A stretch of 64,000 bases of DNA from Tubiluchus corallicola (Eukaryota > Priapulida > Priapulimorpha > Priapulimorphida > Tubiluchidae): NCBI GenBank assembly GCA_030141605.1, contig JAQGDQ010000594.1, positions 31,001-95,000 on the forward strand, written 5' to 3'. This document shows, piece after piece, positions 29,601 through 41,491 of this stretch. The stretch's first letter is position 1. Every line of letters starts with the position of its first letter. Below the pieces are notes generated by a model. It saw only the letters and a program-made list of their open reading frames with translations, was not told the DNA's origin and made no database searches. The position numbers and the translations under genes are program-made.

Positions 29601-32600
29601 TACCATACTTTAAAATAACCTGTTCTACCCCTTTAATAAGATTAATAATAAAGCAAATTTATCGACATTACAACTATGCTTTTGTCAAAAATGAAGGAAA
29701 ATATTAAATAATGCTCATAAATATAGAAATTTAACAGGAAGTATAATTTTACACAATATCAAGTACTACAATTTATGCTCTAACTAAGATTAAAATTTCC
29801 AGATATTAACGAATTAGTGAACTCTGTTGTGTATAAATTATATGCATCAAGTGTTGTGGTGGCATATGTTCTTGTTCAAGAACACTCCTTTATCTTGCTG
29901 TAGACTGTTAAAGGAATACCAATCTTGAACTAAAGCTCAATACAATGTACCCAATAAACTATTGGAAGGAAACGTATTATTTTTTCCAGAATGACTTTCA
30001 TGAAAGAATTATTACCACAGAATTACCACAGAAACTCCCGTTCACGCGGTTCGTTATTTGCTTTTACCCGCATTTCGTCATTCATTTGTTAGACGGGCAC
30101 CAGCGCCTTCATCTCGGAAACTGGCGCTGTACTTTTCGGTTCAGACGTGACGTTGTGCACACGTTCGAAAGCTCATGCATGAGCACAGCTAGAAATTTGA
30201 ATTTTAAATTTTGAAATTTGCCGAGTTTTTGTATTTCACACTTAATGTTGTGCAGTGGCACTGTTCTTCCATTTTCGTTTTTGCAAACATGTGAACAAGC
30301 TCACGAAATGTTTGTGCTGATGAAAATTACGTTTACCTGTGATGTCGTCACTATTTGGGCTCGCGAACATTAATTAATTCATTATTATTTAATTATCAGA
30401 AGCACTTTGGCATTATTATACGTGTTAAAATGTAGACTTTTTACTTTGCTTCAAAATGTGTTATGATATGAAAATTCACTCTGTTTTCCTGCAAATCATT
30501 TGGTAAAATGCACTGGAATACAAATTCGTAGTTTCTTTTTATTTTTGATACGTAATAACAGTTACATCCAAGTAGTGAATTCGCTTCATCCATATTTTAA
30601 GAAATGATTTAATTGCTTTGCTACCTTGTCTAAAACTCATTCTTATCACTTTCAACGAGTTTTAACCAATTAAGCGACAAGTAGTCAAATCTGCCAAAAT
30701 GATTCGTTATTTTCCATCTCTCTAGGATTCAACTGCGACAGTTTATTGCAATGATCGGCCAATTTCCACAATTTTCCCAATTAGCACGATTGCGATGTCA
30801 ATCGTCATTCCGTACCATCACAAGCCGTCATCCCGTTTGATGCCTTTTTGCATTTTGGTTCTCAATAAATAATGTGTTTCTTCAATGTCGCTTCAATGTC
30901 ATCGGGGAATTGAAATCACAGTTTAACCAGGCTTGATCAACCGATAAATGTTGTTTGCAAAGTGCCTTCTGCACCCACATTTCACAAAAAGGTGAAATAT
31001 TTGCTAAGCCATCTCTTAAGCTACGAATTTCGTACTGTTTTAGTTAGTAAAAAAGTGCGACAAATCAACGAAAAGCTTGCTTCTGTCTGCCAGCGTATTG
31101 TATCTTTGGATAGAAGAAAGAGAACAAGAATGCACAGAACAAGAATGCACTAAATAATTATAGATTTTTTTATTTAATAATAATGATAGCACAATCACTA
31201 ATGAAGCAGTGAATCCACACCACACAATACACACCATTCACTACCACAATACACACCATTCACTACCACAATACACACCATTCACTACCACAATACACAC
31301 CATTCACTACCACAATACACACCATTCACTACCACAATACACACCATTCACTACCACAATACACACCATTCACTACCACAATACACACCATTCACTACCA
31401 CAATACACACCATTCACTACCACAATACACACCATTCACTACCACAATACACACCATTCACTACCACAATACACACCATTCACTACCACAATACACACCA
31501 TTCACTACCACAATACACACCATTCACTACCACAATACACACCATTCACTACCACAAGACACAAGATTCGTTACCACAATACACACCATTCACTACCACA
31601 ATACACACCATTCACTACCACAATACACACCATTCACTACCACAATACACACCATTCCACTACCACAATACACACCATTCACTACCACAAGACACAAGAT
31701 TCGTTACCACAATACACACCATTCACTACCACAATACACACCATTCACTACCACAATACACACCATTCACTACCACAATACACACCATTCACTACCACAA
31801 TACACACCATTCACTACCACAATACACACCATTCACTACCACAATACACACCATTCACTACCACAAGACACAAGATTCGTTACCACAATACACACCATTC
31901 ACTACCACAATACACACCATTCACTACCACAATACACACCATTCACTACCACAATACACACCATTCACTACCACAATACACACCATTTACTACCACAATA
32001 TACACCATTCATTACCACAAGACACAACATTGATTACCACAATACACACCATTCACTACCACAATACACAACCCTCAGGTTTAACTTTCGGGTTTATTGC
32101 TCTTATACCATTGCTATTATTACATCATTTACTTCGTACTTATTTACTTTAAGTTATCTACAGAAGCATGCATAACTATAATTATTTTTTCATTTAAGTA
32201 AGGTGAGTTTGTTAATGACCGTATGGTCGTACACTCACCTCGCACTAGTCAAATTATTTTATTTAAAGTTTATTAATGTGTTTGATATTGTATTTTTTAT
32301 TGTGTGAAATAAAATTCATAGTTCATAGTTCCTCATTAGCACAATACACAAGATTCATTACCACAATACACACCATTCACTACCACAATACACAACCTTC
32401 ATTACCACAATGCACAACATTCATTATCACAATACACAATGTTCATTACGCAATACATGCCATTCATTACCACAATACACAACCTTCATTACCACAATGC
32501 ACAACATTCATTATCACAATACGCAATACACAATATTTGTTACCATTAGTGTTCGTTCTACCATGTTATTAGTGACATTTTAAACCTACTCTCTTCTTAC

Positions 32601-33341
32601 CCTCGTGGGTTTCTACATTCCAGATCATAATACAATGTCCAGTACTTGCTTGCATTGTTGTTCTTGTATTTGTGGTCAGTTTGTCTTGAAGTCACGGGTC
32701 GCAGTTTTTTGGTTCACGGTGCATTCTGGGGTGTTATAGGTCACTTGAGCTTGTTTTTTGTTGTGGCTTTTTGAAAAGCTTCTGGTTTCATTTTTTCATC
32801 GCATTTTTTTATCATCTTGTCTTTTTCTAATTTAGTTCAACGACGGAAGTAGACTAGGCTTACCTGGTTATGATATGAACGTCATACCTGTATGGAGACA
32901 GGGGTACACGGGCAGAGGTGTCATCGTCTGCATTGTTGATGACGGCGTCGATCATTCTCATCCCGATCTCAGCGAAAATTTTGTACGTACCAGCGTGTTG
33001 ACACACTGTCAACTTTTGTCTAGTTTTTGTCGATTTTCTCTAAAGTTATTAAAGTTCTAGTTGATAGTCGACCTACTTTTTGGTAAAAATCATGGCGTGA
33101 CAACTCATTTGGTCAAAAGTGTTGCAGAAAACGCAATTTTGCTAATAGTGTAATTTAAATAATCCCAGTGAATGAATTCTGTTATTTTGAACCTTAATTA
33201 TTATAAATAATTGCTAAAACGTTTTATAAGCAAGTTTTGCGGTACATGTATTAAGGACATAATTATCATTGACCGTGTTGTATGTATACTTTTATATCAT
33301 GATACAGTGCAGAATTATCACCCTGCAAAAAAAGGCCTTGC

Positions 33342-33399
<58 letters not shown>

Positions 33400-36300
33400 G
33401 TATGTATTGTGCAAATAAAGATTCGTTATCATCATTATCATGCCGGAAATTTAAACATGTTTATAAGAAAATGGTAGAATTTTCTGTGAAAATCTTTGTC
33501 TTATCGGCCATAGTGCTCATTAACTTGAATCCAAATAACGGCAAGAACTGCTCCATCAAGTTTTATAATATGACAATATGGCAGATCTTGGATTAAAATC
33601 ACGACTACCACTGTTCTTTTTGCAGAACGCCGAAGCTAGTTTCGATTTCAATGACCCTGACGATGCGGAACACGACCCACAACCTACCGACGATGACTAT
33701 AATGGGTATGTTGAATGTCTCATGATTTTGAACCCTTTACTTTTCGGTCGGGGATAGATCGTATCCTGGTCTTTGTAACGAAATTGCAAAGTTTTTGATA
33801 ATAACATTGATCAAATGTGTTTTCGCATCTTATTGAAAATTCAAATTATATGAATAAATCATTTTGAAGATCTAAGCCAACGTAGTTTTGTAACATTTGT
33901 AACCTGTTATCTTTAAGTTTAGTGTTTTTATGTATTTTTATCAAACTTAATTCTAACGATATCTATACTCATTAATCTTTAATTTCACTCTACATTTCTT
34001 TAAACTTAAATTTGGTGTTTTTCATGCAGCGGCCTGTGCTCAAATAAGGTAAGATTTTCTTTTTCAATTACCTTTATTTAACATTATGATATTATGATTT
34101 TGGCTGTGTGTTAAGGCACTTGTAGAAATATTTAGGGAGGGGGTGCATGCACGAGTGGATCATGTTAGCAGATGCGCTTCACGTTTGCCTGCATGGTTGA
34201 TAGTCAAGCAACAAAAAACTTTGTGGATTGATAATTGGATAGCTGACCAACAGGAAAGTTCCCATTCTGTCTGCTGTAACTCCTCACCCATTTACCCGAT
34301 GGAGTTGCGACCTCATACAAACGTGGCTAATACACTCCTTTTGGTTCAGTGCCTCATTTTGCAGGATTACCATTGATAATGAACTAGGCTCCAGTCCCAT
34401 CATTGCTATCAAAATTAAGAGGGCTCTGCTGTTTAGTACTGGGTAAAAACTTTGAACTTGGTTGCATTGCAGAAAAATTTCTTTAATCTCTAGTTACTGA
34501 CGGAATCAGATTATCAATTTGTTTTTATTCATTCAGGCAGCTATTTAAATTTACCTGCTTTCTTTGCAGACATGGTACACGCTGTGCTGGCGTTGTTGCT
34601 GCCACTGCCAATAATACGCTCTGTGGTGTCGGGATTGCTTATAATGTTAACATCGGCGGTAAGGAAAGGTCTTGCTCACCTTCGTGTACACGGTACCAGT
34701 GGCGGCTCGTAGCTAAAATTACTGGGGACGATGCTTCAAAAAAATGTTACGCCATTGTTTTAATACTGTGTAAAACGTAACAAACATATTTTGATGTAAT
34801 TTTAATGTTGTAATTTGTAATTGTAATTTTAAACAAACAAACATACGAAGTTTTATACATAAACTTGATAAAAATATTAAACAAAAAATATTTTTTGCTT
34901 ACTAATAGCCTAATTTGTCTCAGTTCAAGATTGATTCATTCACGGTAAGCATGACAACGGACAACAAACTGTGTGAGCGACAGTACTTTCTCTACTTAGG
35001 CTCAGACATGTACACATGGCCACATGTGCACAAAAGCCAAGCGTTGCATGAGCGTACTGTGCTGGGCTGTGAAGCAAACAGTACTACCCTCCTGTTGTCT
35101 GGTTCTGTACAGAAAAAATACATTGAATATTATTGATAATATCGAGTAAAAATAGGGGGTGCTGCAGTTCCACAGTACCTATAGAGGAACCGCCACTGGT
35201 TTTGTGTGACATTGAGAAATTAAACACCATGTTCTATTAAACATAGATTATAAAGTAATTTTTGCCTTGCTGTTTCTATTAACAGACTAGGAAAACCTAT
35301 GAATGTTTTATATTGTTGTTTTGAGTCTACTGATGCTAAGTTAATCAAACGTGCTACAAGGGCACCATCAGCTAACTGAAAGGTCAACATTTCATACTTA
35401 ACCTTTGACCTTGACCATTTTCATACAGGGATCTCCTGCAGAAACCATGCAGAAAGATTCGAAAAAAATCTTGTGATTTCCAGTTGTGCAGAAAAAATGT
35501 TTTAGCTGCCCAAATATGGTATGTATGGTGCCATAGGAATTGGGTGGATGAATTAATTTTAATGAGAACACACTACCATTGGCAAACAAATGCATTAAGC
35601 ACTCTTCACACTGGACTGCGTATCGTGGCAAACAAATGCATTAAGCACTCTTCACACTGGACTGCTTATAGTGGCAAACAAGTGCATTAAACACTCTTCA
35701 CACTGGACTGCTTATCGTGGCAAACAAATGCATTAAGCACTCTTCACACTGGACTGCTTATCGTGGCAAACAAGTGCATTAAACACTCTTCACACTGGAC
35801 TCCTTATCGTGGAAACAAGTGCATTAAGCACTCTTCACACTGGACTGCTTATCGTGGCAAACAAGTGCATTAAACACTCTTCACACTGTACTGCTTATCG
35901 TGGCAAACAAGTGCATTAAACACTCTTCACACTGTACTGCTTATCGTGGCAAACAAGTGCATTTAACACTCTTCACACTGGACTGCTTATCGTGGCAAAC
36001 AAGTGCATTAAACACTCTTCACACTGGACTGCTTATTATAGGAATATGTTTGCTGGACGGCGACGTCACGGATGTGCTAGAAGCTCAAGCTCTGCTCTAC
36101 CACAATGATTACATTGACATATACAGCGTTTCCTGGGGTCCCCGTGATGATGGGAGGACTGTAGACGGACCTGGCAGACTAGCGCTAGAAGCGTTAAGAA
36201 GAGGAACAAGCGAGGTATGTAACTGTTTAGTCGTTAGAGGCAACAAGAACTCTTCTTCTTCTTCTTCTTCTTCTTCTTCTTCTTCTTCTTCCCAGCTTTT

Positions 36301-39300
36301 CCCTATGCTGGGTCGCCATTGTGAATGAGTTTTCTCCACTGTTATTCCTGTTGTTGGCCATCTCTTCATTTATGTTCTTCTCTCTAAGGTCTCCGTTAAT
36401 ACATTCAAACCATCTCAGCTTGGGCCGTCCTCTTTTTCTATTTCCCAGCACTTCCATTTCCATGACCTCCCTTCCCACGTGATCTTCCCCGACTCTCCTT
36501 CTCAGGTGCCCATACCATTGCATCTTGCCTCTTGTATCTTTTTCGAGGCTTCCACTACTTTCACTGTTCCTCTAATATTACTATTCCTAATTTTATCCCT
36601 TCTTGTTATTCCCACCATCCATCTCAACATCCTCATGTCCACTACATCCATTTTCTTCTCTTCGGTCTTCTTTAGAGAAGCTGCTTCCAGCCCATAGATT
36701 AGAGCGGGTCTGACCACTGCTTTGTGGACTTTACCTTTAAGTCTCACCGACTCATTCATAGAAGGTTTTGGTGCAGTTTTTACAAGTGGATGCCCTTCCT
36801 GACCCCAACCCTCCCTATTTTTCCGGGCTTGGGAGCGGCACTGAGTTGGGCTGGCTTGCCCCCCCCCCCCCCCAACACTTCCAAACAGAAAAGTTGTGCA
36901 ACTTCACCTTCAGCAATTTAAGTTGCAATTACTTGAAATCAATGGTATCGCCCACCACTACTGCTAGCAATTCAGGTTCCATGAGGAAGCAGCCTTGGGA
37001 AAAAACTCTGTAAAGTTTTACCAAGATTTCAGTTTTGTCTTTTTTAATTAATTGCCTGAATTGTTTGTTCTGCATAGCAGAAATGCCGTTTTTGCATTTT
37101 CCGCAGTGTCAACAGCTCTGCTTTCTATCTGCGTTAATTTAATGCAAACAAAACCCCCTAGATCATTTGCAATTTATTAGCACTGAAGTCATGAAAGTTG
37201 CAATTAAAGGGCAAGTCAAATAAACCTGCCAGCTCTATAATGAGCTCCATTGCTGCCTATCTTCATGTGCTTTTGTAAAATGTTTAAGTTTTTTGTACTT
37301 TCATTAAATTACGACAACAGAGATGGCTTTGACGGTGATATCAGGAAAACGATTATGTTGGTGTAGTTGATGTTGACTGTGATGATACGATGAAGCCAGT
37401 GATTGTGATAATAATTATGATGATGATGATGATGATGATGATGATATCGATGATAGCGATGATAATGACCGTGACTGTGATGATGATGATGATGATGATG
37501 GGGATGATAGTGACAGTGACTGTGATGATGATGATGATGATGATGACGACAATGATAACGATGGTGGTGCTGATAATGACAGTGACTGTGATGATGATGA
37601 TGAAGGATGATGATGATGATGATGATGATGAAGATGATGATCACAACTCATTCGAGTCTGGTAAATATTACATTCGAATAAATTTTTTACACTCTGTGCG
37701 GAACAATTTCAAATTTTTGTTGAACAGGGTCGTAACGGTAAAGGATCTATTTTTGTGTGGGCTGTCGGAAACGGCGGCGTCCACGACAACTGCAACGCGG
37801 ATGGCTATGTTTCCAGCATTTACACCCTAGCCGTCAGTTCAATCACCGCAACGGGTACGGTGCCGTACTATGCCGAGCCCTGTGCGGCCATGCTAGCTGT
37901 CGTTTTCACCGGTGGATCTCGTGTTCTCAAGTCAAAAGAGGAAAAGGATACCGAAGAAGAAGATGAGCTAACAGTGGTAAGTTTTAATTTACATGAAATT
38001 TCAAACGGAAGTTATGATGCAAGAAGTTAGCATTAAAATAAGTTACTTCTTTATCATTATGGTGTGAGCTTCTTTAGTTTAATATTGGCAACTGATGCAA
38101 TTGAAATTTATACCCTTTGTTTCCTCCATGGCACAATTATAAGATGGCTGCTCCTTTTTATCTAAACAAACATGGAGTCCGTCTTGTATCTTTTAACGGC
38201 TAGCATTGTATACCAGAAAGTGAATTCCGATCGAATCTAATTTACGACTTTTAAACTTGAGTGAAGAGGGAAAATTCGAGATTTCGAGTTCGAGTTTACT
38301 TTTAAGAATTTTCAAATAAATTTTGAAATCTCTAGTAAAAAGTGGTCTCACGAAGATTATGCATATTGCTAGGTTTTATTCTGCAGTAAAAACACTAATA
38401 AGTTCCTGTGATTGATAATGATCGCGAATAGTTCAAAGGTGAAGTGTACCAGACAATGCATATGTGTACAATTGACAGCGCCTCGCAGCCCATGCTATTG
38501 TAATACTAACAGTTGTAACAGCTAGCTAGAACTTTACCTAGTTGTTCATTTTTTCTTGTTCCCAACTAAGATTCTGCTAGTAAATCACTCTAAGCACAAA
38601 TTAATGCATAATTAAGCAAAGTCCATGTAAAGCAACTGAAGTTACTGAACTGATGCGGGACACGGCTTTGTTTTACAGTTGTAGTTAAGATGCATTGCTG
38701 TGGTACACTTAACCTTTGACCTACAGCAACTGCGCGTGCACACAATGAAACTGCGAAAAGGCTTATTCTCACCTTTTTCTTTCAATGTTTGTCTAGATTA
38801 CCACCGACCTCAATCATAAGTGCACTAGGAAGTTTCAAGGCACATCTGGAGCTGCACCACTGGCTGCTGGAATAGTGGCACTTCTGTTAGAATTCAAGTA
38901 AGCTTTTTCACCTTTATTTTAAAGTAATCATGCAGATTATACACACTTAGAATGTCTATCGCACTATGCGAGATGAAATCAAAACTGGATAATCATCCCT
39001 TTAAACAGAACAAAATCAATACATATTGCTGTTTACCGAAAATTCGGCAGTCTTTGCGTTCCTGTATGTACGTAGGAAAAATTGTGGTCAAATTGGTGTT
39101 GCTGACGCGTTCTTAATCAGATGACATCATCAGATTTGCATCACAGGCTGCGCTACAATTCGTGTTACAAAAAGTCCGAACTTTTTCTCAAAACTTTTAT
39201 AGACTGGAAAGCAGGATACAGGTGCAGAGCCAGAGGGACACCATTTGTATTTAAACCCTAACAGTTTAACTCCTTCAGGACCATAAGAGTTACATTTTGC

Positions 39301-41457
39301 ATGGGTTCATGAAAACCTGCTCTCACTAAGTAGCGATTACGTTATATTTGATAGTTTTTGTGGATTTCTGCTCCTCACAATGAATTTTCATGCAAAATTA
39401 TATATGAAATGCATTTTCTTACCTTAGACAAATTAAAAATCTATTATTAACGAAAAATTGAAAAAACTTTCTGTAACTGTAGTGTTTCGAATGTAACAAT
39501 ATACAGTATCACTTGCATGAAATCGACTAATGCAGAAAATTTCAACTATCCAGACACAACAGTCTGACACACTGTGTTCTCAAGTCTACTATATTTTTAA
39601 GAAATTGCTGGTAAAAGCTGAAATCACCTTAATTTCTCCTTGAATGAGTCCGTTGCTTTTTCCTGGAACTCTGTACAGAAGGCAATTCTCTTGGTTGCAG
39701 CAAGCAGGTGATCAATAAATTAGTGTGTACGATCACACAAGTGTACACCAGACTAAGCTACTCTAGACTAAGTTGGTGTCCCTTAAAAGTGTGTATTTTT
39801 CTCAATTTTATCTAATTAAATCACTTATAAATGTTTAAACAAATAGCATGATTGGATAGCGGAGATTTTCCTGAGGAGAGCAATGCCTAATTTGTGATCA
39901 TTTAGTTACGTCTTTGCTCATACAGTAGCAGAAAATCATATAAGACCCTTTTTGAAATGTGCAGTCCTGAAGGAGTTAAAGTGCATTTCTTCACCTGTCA
40001 TTGTTTTCTATTTTTGACACTTGCATTTGAGCATCGCAGCCAGGCAAGATACTGCACCATCACACTATCTCCAGGATTGACTGGACTGTCAAGTATTCAT
40101 GACATAACAAACTAACAGAACAGCAAAAATATTCAGTGTGTTGTACTAAAACTAGACAAGTTTTAAGATAAAAATTCAAATTTCAAATTTTCCGCTGTGG
40201 TCAGCATGAGCTGTCAAACGTGTGCAGTTCGTTACAAACTAACACATCTGAACTGAGAGGTACAGCACCTGCTTTTGTGCAGTGCGTTTCCGAATTGCAG
40301 GCTCTAGTGCTTGTCTAACTAGCGATTGGTAACATGCATGTAACAGCAAAGAACTAGTGGCGTGAATGTGAAATTGTGCTTGTGTGGTAATAATTCTTTC
40401 ACGTAAATCATTTTTGAAGAATAGTATGTTTCCTTTCAGTATTTTGAAAAGTAGATTATTTTGACTTACGTTTAAGATTGAGTCCAGTTTTGCTTTAAGT
40501 GAAAGGATACGATGGCTGCACAGTGCCGTTTGATGCCGAGGAACTGCAGGCAAAAATTATTGAGCACTGGTGCCACATCCCTTAAAGAAATGAAAAACAG
40601 TCTTAGTGGTTGGATGAAGTGCCTTCCTTTAGTTTGCAGTGAAAATGGTGGACACAATGAGCACTTGCTGTAGTGACTCAGTTTTTAACTTGTTGAGTTA
40701 AAACTTCTGTATCCTTGGACAAATCCAAAGAAGTGACATAACATGTTTTGGTGTTTGTACATAAATATCCATATCATCAGTGCAATAATTTTCAAGAGAT
40801 TTCAATATATTATTCTTATAATATCGTGATCAAAATTTTGGCACATTTTTTATGCCTCCTGGTATAATTAGATGAACTTTTTCTATCGCAGTCCGAATTT
40901 ATCATGGAGGGATGTCCAGCATCTGATCATCATTAGCTCGAGGATTCCCTCTCCGCACGAATCAGGCTGGTGGGTGAACGGTGCGGGTCACCACGTGCAC
41001 TTGCAGATGGGCTTCGGTGTCATAGACGCCGCTAGATTGTTGGAGAGAGCAAAGTTTTGGAAACCCGTTCCAGAACAGCTCGAGTGTAGTTTCACTGATG
41101 ATTTGAAAGGGGATAGGTGAGTTGAAAGGGGATAGGGGATAGAAAGAGCAAAGTTTCATTGGTTTCAGTATGTGGTACTTTAATAGAGAACTGAGTAAAC
41201 ATTGCCAACAATTGAAGCCGATTACAGTACATCTAATTAAGCCCTGACTTATTTACAGACTACCATCGTCATGTTCATTATCATCATCTTCGTCATCATC
41301 ATCAGCATCATCATATTCACTCTCATCATCACCATCATTATGTTCATCATCATCACCATCATCGTGATCATCATCATCGTCATCATCATCACCATGTTCG
41401 TCATCATCGTCATCATCATCATAAGCAGCATCAGCATCATTATATTCATCATCGTCG

Positions 41458-41491
<34 letters not shown>

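Noticed and set aside
31209-32033. 274-residue open frame rich in His and Thr
   Set aside because: It is the 22-bp satellite read in frame (three units equal 66 bp). No domain, no splice link to the convertase exons on either side.
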